Assembly: GCF_944384765.1 (NCBI RefSeq)
Contig: NZ_CALWUM010000002.1
Coordinates: 1 to 64,000 of the forward strand
DNA from: an uncultured Agathobaculum sp.
GTDB taxonomy: Bacteria; Bacillota; Clostridia; Oscillospirales; Butyricicoccaceae
DNA length: 64,000 nt
Reading direction: 5' to 3'
Both the position numbers and the translations under genes were made by a program. The notes under the pieces are model-generated. The model saw only the letters and a program-made list of their open reading frames with translations, had not been told where the DNA came from and made no database searches. Shown here one piece after another: positions 25,239 to 33,829 of the stretch; position 1 is the stretch's first letter, and each line of letters opens with the position of its first letter.

Positions 25239-26108
25239 CTAAGATAGGGCAATGTTCTCCCACGCCGCCTCATGCCGCTGCTTTCGAAAAGCAGCTGGTG
25301 TGATGCCGATGCGTGTTCTGAAGTGATAGATTAAATGGGAACTGCTGTCAAATCCGCACTCCACGGCGATCTTGCCAACACTGTCTTTTGTAGTACACAA
25401 AAGGCGTTTTACCTCATCCAAACGCAGCTGGATTACATATTCATAGGGCGAAATACCCTTCCATCGCTTGAACTGTTTTGCAAAATAATATGTGCTGAAA
25501 TGAGCAGCATGAGCCAAACTATCCAGTGTAATATGTTCGTTCCAGTGCTGATGCATATATTCGACCGCCTGCAGTAGCGAATCGTCAATCATCTGGACTT
25601 CTTCGCTTTCCGTCATCATGATTTCGGAGAGAAGGCGGTGCAGGTTGCAGGAGGACGCATGTTCGTTGTCCACGCGTCCTTCTATCATGTTCAGCGCAGC
25701 CTCAATATACTTGTTGGACAGACCTGCGCTTTTCAACGACCAGACCAGCCCTTTCTTTTGGATGATCGCGTCGACATATTCCGGCGTGCTCAGTCCGGAG
25801 AACACCAGATACCGCATTTTGGTGTGCGTATCTGTGTAGTACGTATGTGGGACGGTGCGATTAAATATTACCGCTTCGCCCTGCCTGATTCGCTTTTGCG
25901 GAAAACCGTCGAGTTCGATAAACAGATGCCCTTCATCAATGGCGAGCAAAATACTGGTTGGCAGATTGCTTGCTTTGTAAATGTATTCCGGTGTACAGAT
26001 ATACCGCCCTGCTTCTGTCAGGTAAAACAGGCTGCGTCTGGCAAAAGAGGATGGCTCTGAAAACCAGATTTTAGAGCCGGATGCGACGCCGATATCATTG
26101 ATTCCCAA
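25239..26108 (-). CDS. AraC-family transcriptional regulator
   Basis: This 289-aa regulator has an N-terminal cupin-like sensing domain (residues about 20-110) and two C-terminal helix-turn-helix motifs (about 190-285, LDSLAHAAHFSTYYFAKQF and GKIAVECGFDSSSHLIYHFR). The start is TTG 26108, eight bases after AGGAGG. It is embedded in the catabolic cluster between the two enzyme genes and is the obvious local activator, with the transported sugar or polyol as likely effector. Confidence 0.9.
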   Translation of the reverse strand: MGINDIGVASGSKIWFSEPSSFARRSLFYLTEAGRYICTPEYIYKASNLPTSILLAIDEGHLFIELDGFPQKRIRQGEAVIFNRTVPHTYYTDTHTKMRYLVFSGLSTPEYVDAIIQKKGLVWSLKSAGLSNKYIEAALNMIEGRVDNEHASSCNLHRLLSEIMMTESEEVQMIDDSLLQAVEYMHQHWNEHITLDSLAHAAHFSTYYFAKQFKRWKGISPYEYVIQLRLDEVKRLLCTTKDSVGKIAVECGFDSSSHLIYHFRTRIGITPAAFRKQRHEAAWENIALS

Positions 26109-26185
26109 GAAAAAGACCTCCTGCCTGAATAATATGCTCTGCTAAACCGGAATTTTTACACACTTAGCTTATAGATAACTGTTTA

Positions 26186-27319
26186 TCACTTCGGCAGACA
26201 TTCGTCCACTTTAACCCAACGATGCTCCTTGTCCGCCTTGAGCATTGCGTCGATAACCACATTGACGTGATAGCCGCTTTCGATATCGGGCTTAATCTTT
26301 TTGCCCGTTGCAACGGCCTGCAGGAACTGATGTGCCTGCATGGTCATCAGGTCGATCCAGCTGATACCAAGTCCTTGTGCGGAGGCAAACATCCCAAACT
26401 CCGCGTGCTGCGGACCCATTTTCACATTACGGAAACCAGCATTGCGGCCATCTGTCTGAAAATATACGTCCAGCTCATTCATGCGCTCCTGGTCAAAGCG
26501 TATGGTGCCCTTTGTGCACTGCACCTCAAATCTGATGCCAACCTTTTCACCCGGTGCGACACGGCTGGTGACGAGTGTGCCCATAACGCCGTTTTTGCAA
26601 GTATACAGGGCATTAAACAGGTCATCATTGGTTACCGGAAGAAAGTTTCCGGGATTTGCAGGATCGGGACGCTTGTTATAGAGAATGCGAGAGTGACCGC
26701 AGACCTCATCCATTTCCGAGCCAGTTACGAAATCGGAAATCGCAATCATATGTGCACCGATGTCACCCAGTGCGCCGGAGATTGCGTCATAGTCGCGCCA
26801 GCGGTGGGGCATATTGGGATCAGCGCTGTATTCCATATCATACCGGCCCTGAAATGCCACGATTTCGCCCAGTTCGCCGGACTCGATGATTTTACGTGCT
26901 TCAATGACAGCCGGGTTCTGGATATAGATGAAACCGACCATAGAGATGGTGTTGTTTGCATTAACAGCATCCAGTGCTTTTTTTGCGTCGGCGCTGTCCA
27001 TGCCTAACGGCTTCTCGCAGAAAATTGCCTTGCCTGCGGCCGCTGCTTTCTGAACCAGTTCTACATGGAACTGATTCGGCGTAGTGATCAGGACAATGTC
27101 AATCGAGGGGTCATTGATGGCATCATCAGGATTGGTGCTGTAACGGTGAAAACCATATTGTTCGCATACCTTCTTGGCCTGGTCCTCAATGGAATCTACA
27201 ATCAGTTCCAACTCCGGAACAATATCAGTACCATAATGTTGCTGTACGTTGTGATATGCCAATGCATGGCTGGTTCCGATCCATCCTGCGCCGATAATTG
27301 CAATTTTGAATGTCCGCAT
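26186..27319 (-). CDS. Gfo/Idh/MocA-family NAD(P)-dependent oxidoreductase
   Basis: The 377-aa dehydrogenase has an N-terminal Rossmann fold (KIAIIGAGWIGTSHALAY), the EKPLG motif with the conserved Lys near residue 100, and the C-terminal substrate domain (GDIGAHMIAISDFVTG). Members oxidise inositol, sugars or sugar acids. The ATG at 27319 follows AAAGGAGA. It is the promoter-proximal gene of the cluster. Its position with an IolE-like enzyme suggests inositol 2-dehydrogenase-type chemistry. Confidence 0.88.
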   Translation of the reverse strand: MRTFKIAIIGAGWIGTSHALAYHNVQQHYGTDIVPELELIVDSIEDQAKKVCEQYGFHRYSTNPDDAINDPSIDIVLITTPNQFHVELVQKAAAAGKAIFCEKPLGMDSADAKKALDAVNANNTISMVGFIYIQNPAVIEARKIIESGELGEIVAFQGRYDMEYSADPNMPHRWRDYDAISGALGDIGAHMIAISDFVTGSEMDEVCGHSRILYNKRPDPANPGNFLPVTNDDLFNALYTCKNGVMGTLVTSRVAPGEKVGIRFEVQCTKGTIRFDQERMNELDVYFQTDGRNAGFRNVKMGPQHAEFGMFASAQGLGISWIDLMTMQAHQFLQAVATGKKIKPDIESGYHVNVVIDAMLKADKEHRWVKVDECLPK

Positions 27320-27353
27320 AACCTGTTCTCCTTTGCAAAAAAAATTTATTTTT

Positions 27354-27413
27354 TTACCGGTACCGACTGTTTCGGAGCTGATAAGTTACATTTTCTGTAA
27401 CGAGTTGATCAAC
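27354..27413 (-). promoter_or_regulatory. Palindromic operator candidates upstream of the sugar/polyol cluster
   Basis: Upstream of the dehydrogenase start lie GTTACA-TTTTC-TGTAAC (27385-27401) and the perfect palindrome GTTGATCAAC (27404-27413), plus ACCGGT (27356-27361). Such adjacent palindromes are typical regulator sites. A TATAG/TATAAG-type -10 lies further upstream near 27425-27435, but no convincing -35 is seen. Confidence 0.5.
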
Positions 27414-27570
27414 ACCCGATGCTTATACTATAATCTTCATCACATCAGATTTCTTCTATCATCTTGCCATATAGTATCATGATCTTGCCCAGATAGTATG
27501 CGGTAATTTGGGAGAGCAAACCTTGCTGTGCGAAGAATTTACCCTTAAAAGACGGCAATAGGACATACAA

Positions 27571-27599
27571 ACAGCCCGCAATAGAGCATTGCGGGCTGT
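27571..27599. repeat. Perfect 12-bp inverted repeat in the 27.32-27.79 kb gap
   Basis: ACAGCCCGCAAT (27571-27582) and ATTGCGGGCTGT (27588-27599) form a perfect hairpin with a 5-base loop. On the minus strand it is followed by TTTGTAT. It may be a second terminator for the ABC exporter or a boundary of the low-GC cluster. No gene is visible in this 470-base gap. Confidence 0.55.
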
Positions 27600-27670
27600 C
27601 TTGCAGGTTTGGTGACGGAACGTTACAGAAACCTGAAGTGGATCTGTGTACAGCTTGCCAGCAGAGCAAA

Positions 27671-27700
27671 AAGCAGCCGCCCGAAAAACGGACGGCCGCT
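27671..27700 (-). terminator. Terminator of the ABC exporter operon
   Basis: An imperfect stem (AGC, GCCG, CCG paired with CGG, CGGC, GCT around an AAAAA loop) is followed on the minus strand by GCTTTTTG. Confidence 0.7.
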
Positions 27701-27789
27701 TAGCGTGCATACAGAATATGCTGATTGTGAATGGGGAGGGCAGCGGTTTATTTGGTTTGAAAGAAACAGAAATGCTGTAAAAGCCGCGC

Positions 27790-29532
27790 TTATCCCAGCC
27801 GCCAATCGGCGCTCTGCTGCTGCAGTTCCACCATGTGGCGGAACAGGCCGCCGCGCGCCATCAGTGCAGCCGGTGCACCCTGTTCTGCAACCCGGCCGTC
27901 CGCCAGCACGACGATTTTGTCCGCCGCCTGCACGGTACGCATGCGGTGTGCGATCACGAGCACGGTCTTGCCGGCCAGCAGGCGGGAAAGCGCCTGCTGC
28001 ACACGGGTCTCGTTCTCGACGTCCAGACTGGCGGTTGCCTCGTCAAGCAGCACGATGGGCGCATTTTTGAGCAGCGCCCGCGCAATCGAGATGCGCTGCC
28101 GTTCGCCGCCGGACAGCTTGGCGCCGTTTTCTCCGATGGGGGTGTCATAGCCCTGGGGCAGGCGCTGGACAAATTCGTCGCAGTTGGCGGCTTTTGCGGC
28201 CGCGCGCACCTCATCGTCTGTGGCGCCATGCTTGCCGAGGCGGATGTTTTCCATCACCGTGTCGTCAAACAGCACGACATCCTGAAATACCATCGAGTAA
28301 TCGCGTAGCAGCACTTCGGGATCGACCGAGGCGATATCCACGCCGCCGACGCGGATCGCGCCCTTTGTCGCGTCCCACAGCCGTGCAGCCAGACGCGCGC
28401 AGGTGCTCTTGCCCGAACCGGACGGGCCGACCAGCGCGGTCACTTCCCCCTCTTTGGCGGTGAAGCTCACATCGTGCAGCACTTCCTTCTCGTCATAGGC
28501 AAAGCCCACATGGTCGAATACAATGTCATGGCCCTGCGGGGCAAAAGTCTCTGCACCTTCCGCAATGGGGGTCTCGTAAATCTCCATCATGCGGTCCGCC
28601 GACACCTGCGAGACGAACATCTCCGCGATCAGCGCCAGGCTCTGGTCAAAGGGCGCGTATACGCGGGTGATGACCAGCAGGAACAGGAACAGCAGCATGA
28701 AGTCGATGCGGCCTGCAAGGATCAGATTTGCGCCCACCAGAATGGTGGTTGCCACACCCATGCGCATGATGACGCTCGCGCCGTTGACAAACACGCCCGT
28801 GCCCAGTTCGCCGCGGATGGTAACCCGCTCGTGCTCGTCTATCTTGCGGTTTAGCCCTTCCAGATACCGCTCCTCCTGATTGGTCGCGCGGATCTCACGG
28901 ACGTTTTCCAGCGCTTCCTGGATGCCGTCGGACACGCGCAACGCGGCTTTCTTGGTTCGCTCTGCTGCCCGGCTGGTCAGGCGGCGGCTGCCGAATAACA
29001 GGGCGAAGGCCACCGGCACGCCCCACAGGCAGGCGATTGCCAGCCGCCAGTCATACACCAGCAAGCAGACCGCAATGATTGCCGTGGAAATATATGCGCC
29101 GTACAGGTAGCCGAGCACATGCGACCAGACGTGCTCCATGCGGTTAACGTCGCCCATGATGGTCTCGGTCAGGTCGGCGAGGTCGCGCTTGCCAAAGTAG
29201 CCCAGCGGCAGCTTGCGCAGCCGTTCAGCAAGGCCCAGGCGCGTGGCGCGCACCTCGTTATACACCAGCCCGTAGGTCGCCTGATACTGCTGCACATGGG
29301 TGATCAGCGACAGGATGACAAACAGCACAACCAGCCCGAGGAACAGGGCGATGCCGGGCAGCGGCCCGCCGTCCGTCAGCACATCCATAAACTCCGCCAT
29401 AAGCAGATACAGGATACCCATGCCGCCCATCACGACCAAGTTGACGATAACCGTCCAGAACGCGCCTTTTTTGGTGTTTTTCACGCCCTGATCGGTCAGC
29501 GCATACTTTCTCTGAAACTTGCGGGAGAACAT
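27790..29532 (-). CDS. ABC exporter, fused permease-ATPase, subunit 2
   Basis: This 580-aa half-transporter has six transmembrane helices in the first ~320 residues and a nucleotide-binding domain after it. Walker A is VGPSGSGKST, the signature is LSGGERQRISIARALL and Walker B is IVLLDEATASLD; the catalytic Glu and switch His (VIAHRM) are present. It begins directly after the stop of the neighbouring half-transporter, so the two are translationally coupled and should form a heterodimer. Substrate (drug, peptide or siderophore-like) is not evident. Confidence 0.93.
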   Translation of the reverse strand: MFSRKFQRKYALTDQGVKNTKKGAFWTVIVNLVVMGGMGILYLLMAEFMDVLTDGGPLPGIALFLGLVVLFVILSLITHVQQYQATYGLVYNEVRATRLGLAERLRKLPLGYFGKRDLADLTETIMGDVNRMEHVWSHVLGYLYGAYISTAIIAVCLLVYDWRLAIACLWGVPVAFALLFGSRRLTSRAAERTKKAALRVSDGIQEALENVREIRATNQEERYLEGLNRKIDEHERVTIRGELGTGVFVNGASVIMRMGVATTILVGANLILAGRIDFMLLFLFLLVITRVYAPFDQSLALIAEMFVSQVSADRMMEIYETPIAEGAETFAPQGHDIVFDHVGFAYDEKEVLHDVSFTAKEGEVTALVGPSGSGKSTCARLAARLWDATKGAIRVGGVDIASVDPEVLLRDYSMVFQDVVLFDDTVMENIRLGKHGATDDEVRAAAKAANCDEFVQRLPQGYDTPIGENGAKLSGGERQRISIARALLKNAPIVLLDEATASLDVENETRVQQALSRLLAGKTVLVIAHRMRTVQAADKIVVLADGRVAEQGAPAALMARGGLFRHMVELQQQSADWRLG

Positions 29533-31335
29533 TCACTCCGCCTCCTTTTCGCTGGTGATCTTCCATTGGACCGCCTGATTATAGTCGCGCCACATGCGGG
29601 CATACAGGCCGCCCGCCGCGATAAGCGTCTCGTGCGTGCCCTGTTCGGCCACGCGGCCCTGATCCAGGACAACGATTTTGTCCGCGCCCACAACCGTGGA
29701 CAGACGGTGCGCGATCATGATAACCGTGCGGCCGCGAGTGAGCGCGGCAAAGGCCTTCTGGATGAGCACTTCGTTCTCGGGATCAGCGAATGCGGTCGCC
29801 TCGTCCAGCACGACGATGGGCGCATCCTTCAGGATCGCCCGGGCAAGCGCAATGCGCTGCTGCTCGCCGCCGGAGAGATAGGTGCCCTCCGAGCCGAGCT
29901 GGGTGTCGGCGCCGTCTGGCAGCTTGGCGAGGATGTCCCCGCACTGGGCAGCCCGCAGCGCATCCAGCACCTGCTCGCGCGTGGCGTCTGGGCGCGCTGC
30001 GCGCACATTTTCCAGGATGGACGCCTTGAACAGGCGGCTGTTCTGAAAAACAAAGGCCACCTGATCCATGAGCACGTGCGGGTCGATCTGCCGCACGTCC
30101 ACGCCGCCGACCTCGACCACGCCGGAGGCAGCGTCCCAGAAGCGAGGGATCAGACTTGCGGCTGTGGTCTTGCCGCCGCCCGAGGGGCCGACAAGCGCCA
30201 CGGTCTGCCCGGGCTCTGCGGTGAAGGAGACGTGGGAGAGGGCGGGGATTTCCGCACCGTCATAGGTAAAGCTGACGTCCCAGAACGCAACCTTGTTGCC
30301 GTGCGGCGTCTGCGGGTGCGCGGGTACCGGCAGGGTAGGGGCCTCCATCACCGGGGCGATGCGGCTGAGCGCCGCGCCCGCCAGCATAATACCGCTCGAG
30401 GCGAACATGATGCGGGCCAGCGCCGTGGAGATGATGGCGGAGAACACCGCGTAAAACACAAAATCCGTGACGAATCCGGCGAAATCGCCGGCCGCCAGCG
30501 CGCCGGGCGCCAGTAGCAGCGCCACCGGCACCAGAAAAACGAATGCGCCTTCAGTGAAGGTCAGATTGACAGACTGCGGCAAACGGCACACCTTGGCCTG
30601 ATAATATGTCGCCTTGTCACTGTATTCGTCAATGGCCTGCTGGAACGCTTTGAAGGAATACACGGTCTGCTGGAAGATCTTAACCACCGGAATGCCGCGC
30701 ACATACTCGGTGCCTGCCTTGGTGATGCGGTCGAGCGCTGCCTGATATTCCGCCATGAACTGGGCGTTTTTGCCGCCCATCATGGAGGCCATCGCGATGA
30801 CCGAAATCACCGCCGCCAGCAGGCAGGCCGCGCCCATGCGCCAGTCGAACACAAACATCAGCACCACCATGGCCACGAACAGCACGATCGTGCCGACGAT
30901 GTCCGCCAGGTTGTGCGCCAGCAGGGTTTCGGTGTCCGCCGCGGCTGCATCCAGCCGTCCGCGGATCAGGCCGGAGGCGTTGGCGTCAAAATAGCCGAGC
31001 GGCGCGCGCATCACATGGGCGATGCCCTGCTTGCGCATATTGGCCGCCGTGCGGAAAGCCGCCAGATGGGTGCACATCAGCCCCGCGAAATACAACACAA
31101 TGCCGGCTGCCGCAAAGGCAAAAGCCAGCCAGCCGTACCGCATGACGTTTTGCGCCTGCGTCCAGTCCGGCGCTACGGTGATCAGATCCCGGGCGACCAG
31201 CCAGATGCAGATGTAGGGCGCCATGCTCAGCAGCATGGACACCGCCGACAGGGCAAGGCCGAGAAAGGTCAGCCCCTTGTGGCTGCCCGCATAGGCCAGC
31301 AGGACAGCCAGATCGCTTTTCTTTTTTTGTTTCAC
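29533..31335 (-). CDS. ABC exporter, fused permease-ATPase, subunit 1
   Basis: This 600-aa partner half-transporter has transmembrane residues at about 15-330 and an NBD with Walker A VGPSGGGKTT, signature LSGGEQQRIALARAIL and Walker B VVLDEATAFADPEN. AFADPEN is a variant of the usual ASLDxxxE D-loop, common in one half of heterodimeric exporters. It starts at GTG 31335, eight bases after GGGAGG. An 18-bp palindrome lies just upstream and a TetR gene is the next gene up, so the pump is probably repressor-controlled. Confidence 0.92.
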   Translation of the reverse strand: MKQKKKSDLAVLLAYAGSHKGLTFLGLALSAVSMLLSMAPYICIWLVARDLITVAPDWTQAQNVMRYGWLAFAFAAAGIVLYFAGLMCTHLAAFRTAANMRKQGIAHVMRAPLGYFDANASGLIRGRLDAAAADTETLLAHNLADIVGTIVLFVAMVVLMFVFDWRMGAACLLAAVISVIAMASMMGGKNAQFMAEYQAALDRITKAGTEYVRGIPVVKIFQQTVYSFKAFQQAIDEYSDKATYYQAKVCRLPQSVNLTFTEGAFVFLVPVALLLAPGALAAGDFAGFVTDFVFYAVFSAIISTALARIMFASSGIMLAGAALSRIAPVMEAPTLPVPAHPQTPHGNKVAFWDVSFTYDGAEIPALSHVSFTAEPGQTVALVGPSGGGKTTAASLIPRFWDAASGVVEVGGVDVRQIDPHVLMDQVAFVFQNSRLFKASILENVRAARPDATREQVLDALRAAQCGDILAKLPDGADTQLGSEGTYLSGGEQQRIALARAILKDAPIVVLDEATAFADPENEVLIQKAFAALTRGRTVIMIAHRLSTVVGADKIVVLDQGRVAEQGTHETLIAAGGLYARMWRDYNQAVQWKITSEKEAE

Positions 31336-31353
31336 ACAAAAAACCTCCCTTTT

Positions 31354-31371
31354 AGTTAGCTTAAGCTAACT
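31354..31371. promoter_or_regulatory. 18-bp perfect palindrome, TetR operator candidate
   Basis: AGTTAGCTTAAGCTAACT lies between the tetR stop and the exporter start, 19 bases from the GTG. Its size and symmetry suit a TetR dimer site controlling the pump. Confidence 0.7.
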
Positions 31372-31392
31372 TATATGCAAAAAAGACAGGAG

Positions 31393-32010
31393 CTACGCTC
31401 CCATCAATTTCAGCCAACCGGCGGTATAGAAATCCCGCAGCTGATCCACATAACGCAGCGCCTGCTCCCTGGGCATATCATGGATAACGATCTCAAAAAT
31501 ACCGTTAAACATGCCGCTGGCGATGATATGGCACAGCGAACGGTCGAGCACCGGCACATCGCGCCCCAGGCTGCGCAGCACGTCGAGATACAGCAAGGTA
31601 TACTCCACCTCCTGCTCCACCATGTTATGGACAAAGTGCTCATACGAGGTTCCCTCCGCCCGACACAGCAGCAGCTTGACCGGCTCGCGGTGCGCGCAGA
31701 TATAGTCCACCATCCAGTGGACACACTGGCTGGACTCCACGCCCATGTGATCGGGCTGCTCCTCGGCGGGCAGGGCGGCAAATGAGGTCTGCGCCTGCAT
31801 GAAGCGGCCCATCAGCGCAGCAGCATGCGGCTCCACGATCGAAGCAAACAGCGCTTCCTTGCTCGAAAAATAGCCGTAGAACGCGCCCGTAGTCACGCCG
31901 GCATTTTTGACGATCTGCCGCAGCGAAGCCCCGCGAAAGCCTTTGTCCGAGAATTCCTCCAGCGCGGCCTGCTGGATTTTGTGTAAGGTGTCCGGTGTTT
32001 TTTCTTCCAT
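31393..32010 (-). CDS. TetR-family transcriptional regulator
   Basis: This 205-aa regulator has an N-terminal helix-turn-helix (residues about 12-58, ALEEFSDKGFRGASLRQIVK then NAGVTTGAFYGYFSSKEAL) and an all-helical ligand-binding C-terminal domain. ATG 32010, preceded by TGGAG, is preferred; ATG 32022 is an alternative, and the longer frame to 32184 runs back through the promoter. It is encoded just upstream of, and probably represses, the ABC exporter pair. Confidence 0.88.
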   Translation of the reverse strand: MEEKTPDTLHKIQQAALEEFSDKGFRGASLRQIVKNAGVTTGAFYGYFSSKEALFASIVEPHAAALMGRFMQAQTSFAALPAEEQPDHMGVESSQCVHWMVDYICAHREPVKLLLCRAEGTSYEHFVHNMVEQEVEYTLLYLDVLRSLGRDVPVLDRSLCHIIASGMFNGIFEIVIHDMPREQALRYVDQLRDFYTAGWLKLMGA

Positions 32011-32021
32011 GATTTGCTCCA

Positions 32022-32049
32022 TATAACAGTGATATATAACAATGTTATA
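32022..32049 (-). promoter_or_regulatory. Inverted repeat upstream of tetR
   Basis: TATAACA (32022-32028) and TGTTATA (32043-32049) are inverted copies 14 bases apart, directly in front of the TetR gene. The region is AT-rich and probably contains the gene's promoter. This could be an autoregulatory site. Confidence 0.45.
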
Positions 32050-32134
32050 ATAGGCCAAACAAGCGGTGCTGTCAAGGGGTGGCGGGTAATTTTTGAGAAA
32101 AAACAGCGCAGCCTGTGCAGCTGCAAACAGAAGC

Positions 32135-32159
32135 CCCCGCTTTCTGTCAGAAAGCGGGG
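32135..32159 (-). terminator. Terminator of the ArsR-AraC pair
   Basis: CCCCGCTTTCTG (32135-32146) pairs with CAGAAAGCGGGG (32148-32159). On the minus strand it is followed by a partial T-rich stretch (CTTCTGTTTG). Confidence 0.7.
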
Positions 32160-32180
32160 ACTGGGCTGCTGTGTACTGGG

Positions 32181-33188
32181 TCACCGCGTGGGGGCGCTGC
32201 CGCAGTGCTCCCTGCGGTATGCGGTGGGCAGCATGTGCGCCACATCGCGGAACGCGTTGGAGAACTTGCCCTGCGTGCCGTAGCCGACCTGCCGGGCGAT
32301 TTCGGAAACCGGCAGATCGGTCTCCCGCAGCAGCTGCATGGCCTGCTGCACACGGTATTGCTTCATATAGGTGGCAATGGGCAGACCGTATACCGCCTTG
32401 AATACCGCCTTGAGTGTGGAGGTGTTGATCAGATACTGCCGGGACAGTTCTTCAATCGTAAAGCGTTGTGACAGATTTTCGGTCAGCTGCCGGTGGATCT
32501 GCTTGATCAGTTCGGTCTGCTCAGCGTGATACTGGGTCAGTGCCTGTGCGCTGGGCTGGAAGTCCATCAGGTAAAGCAGCAGTTCCTGCACCTTGAGCAT
32601 GAGATAGGCCTGCCGGCGGCTGTCCGGCGCGGCATACAGCGGGGCGAAGATATGTTCGAGCGCCGGGCTTGCGGGGACTGCCGCCGGGCTGCCCGCACAA
32701 AGCGCAGCCTGCATGGCCTGCGCGTCAAATCCAGCTTGCTGCAAAGCGGCCGGGCAGTTCGCTGCCAGACGGGGCAGGTCCACTGAAATCGAAATCCCTG
32801 CCGCATAGCCCAGCGGGAACATCATCGCGGAGTCCGCGCAGCAGGCGGCGCTGTGGGCGGTTAGATCACCCGCGCCCAGATAAATCGCCGTGCCGCCCTG
32901 CATATTCCAGCCGACACGGCCGCTGCGGCAGTGGAACAGCTCGAGGATGGCAGGTTCGGCCGCATGGTGAAAGCGCACCTCCTGGGCGGAAAACACCGTA
33001 TAAGACACGTTGGCGCCGGGGAATACGGCATAGGACGTGACCCGGCCCCTGCCGTCGGTTTGGGCGGAAAATTGTTCGGTCAGCAGCATGTGGTCCGGCC
33101 CCGCGGCGGGATGCTGGGTCAGCGCAACGCTGCCGGCGGGCACATCCGCCAGCAACTGCGCGATGCGGGGCTGTTCGGCGCGCTTCAC
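32181..33188 (-). CDS. AraC-family regulator, coupled to ArsR
   Basis: This 335-aa regulator has a C-terminal AraC DNA-binding region (residues about 230-330, QRFTIEELSRQYLINTSTLK and ISEIARQVGYGTQGKFSNAF-like). A long N-terminal domain carries a cluster of Cys (AACCADSA) and a Gly-rich cupin-like strand set. The GTG start at 33188 overlaps the ArsR stop in a GTGA, with AAGGAGA upstream; the longer open frame to 33425 merely overlaps arsR. Similar AraC proteins often sit next to siderophore or ABC pumps, and the role here is unknown. Confidence 0.85.
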   Translation of the reverse strand: MKRAEQPRIAQLLADVPAGSVALTQHPAAGPDHMLLTEQFSAQTDGRGRVTSYAVFPGANVSYTVFSAQEVRFHHAAEPAILELFHCRSGRVGWNMQGGTAIYLGAGDLTAHSAACCADSAMMFPLGYAAGISISVDLPRLAANCPAALQQAGFDAQAMQAALCAGSPAAVPASPALEHIFAPLYAAPDSRRQAYLMLKVQELLLYLMDFQPSAQALTQYHAEQTELIKQIHRQLTENLSQRFTIEELSRQYLINTSTLKAVFKAVYGLPIATYMKQYRVQQAMQLLRETDLPVSEIARQVGYGTQGKFSNAFRDVAHMLPTAYRREHCGSAPTR

Positions 33189-33568
33189 GGCCGGTCTCCT
33201 TCTGGTGCAGTGCTGGTGGGGCAGGCAATCGCCATCAGCTGTTCGATCGTGCGGTGCAGCAGCCGGGCCTGGTCGGTTTGGGCCGCGGTATAATAGACCT
33301 CCTTGCCCGCCCGATGGCTGACGATCAGCCCCGCGGCCTTGAGTTGCTTGAGGTGGTGGGAAACCGCCGGGCTGCTCATGTCCACCATCGCGGAAAGGTT
33401 GATGACGCACTCCTCGCAGTGGCACAGCAGCCAGAAAATGCGGATGCGGCTGCTGTCGCCCAGTTGCTTGAAAATGTCTGCCAGCGTCCGGAAGTTTTCT
33501 GCGGGCATATCGGGCAGCGCCTGTTCAATCGGCTGCCCGTGGTCGTGCGGTAATGCGGTATTCGGCAT
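33185..33568 (-). CDS. ArsR/SmtB-family metal-sensing repressor
   Basis: The 127-aa winged-helix protein has DSSRIRIFWLL, followed by CHCEECV at the site where ArsR-type sensors place metal-binding Cys, and the recognition helix SSPAVSHHLKQLKAAGLI. A His-rich N-terminus (LPHDHG) could add ligands. The start at ATG 33568 follows AGGAGGGAG. It is divergent from the HMA/ATPase genes and translationally coupled to an AraC regulator. It probably senses Zn, Cd or Pb. Confidence 0.88.
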   Translation of the reverse strand: MPNTALPHDHGQPIEQALPDMPAENFRTLADIFKQLGDSSRIRIFWLLCHCEECVINLSAMVDMSSPAVSHHLKQLKAAGLIVSHRAGKEVYYTAAQTDQARLLHRTIEQLMAIACPTSTAPEGDRP

Positions 33569-33732
33569 GCGAGCTCCCTCCTGTAAACCTATCATACCAC
33601 AGACGCAGGCGGTTGCAAATGGCACCCGCGGCAAAAAATCGGTGCCGCGCAGCCGAACAGAGCAAGGCAGCGCCGGTTTGTGCCCAAACAGAAGGACCTT
33701 TTACCCAAATGGCAGGATGTCCGCCGCAGGCA

Positions 33733-33793
33733 TTGACGGCAGGCTAAAGCGTGCGTATGATGATATTACAGTTAAACAATGATTTAATTGTTT
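33733..33793 (+). promoter_or_regulatory. Promoter and ArsR-type operator of the metal ATPase operon
   Basis: TTGACG (33733-33738), a 17-bp spacer and TATGAT (33756-33761) are followed by the inverted repeat AAACAAT-GATTTA-ATTGTTT (33774-33793), overlapping the expected transcription start. The layout fits metal-dependent derepression by ArsR. Confidence 0.78.
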
Positions 33794-33829
33794 CAAATCA
33801 ACCATCCATATTTGAGAGGAGTTTTCCGC

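Noticed and set aside
27320..27789. Short minus-strand frames in the gap before the ABC exporter
   Set aside because: They cross two hairpins, have no ribosome binding site and show no protein-like character.
22485..27800. Direct repeat of the tRNA-Leu 3' end at the far side of the low-GC island
   Set aside because: I looked for a copy of the CACCGGCACCA region near 27.3-27.8 kb and saw none, so integration at the tRNA is only inferred from position and composition.
29119..30516. 465-codon plus-strand frame over the ABC exporter genes
   Set aside because: It crosses the junction of two well-supported minus-strand ABC genes; shadow.
33189..33425. N-terminal extension of the AraC regulator
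   Set aside because: It would overlap most of arsR in another frame; the GTG start in the GTGA overlap has its own ribosome binding site.
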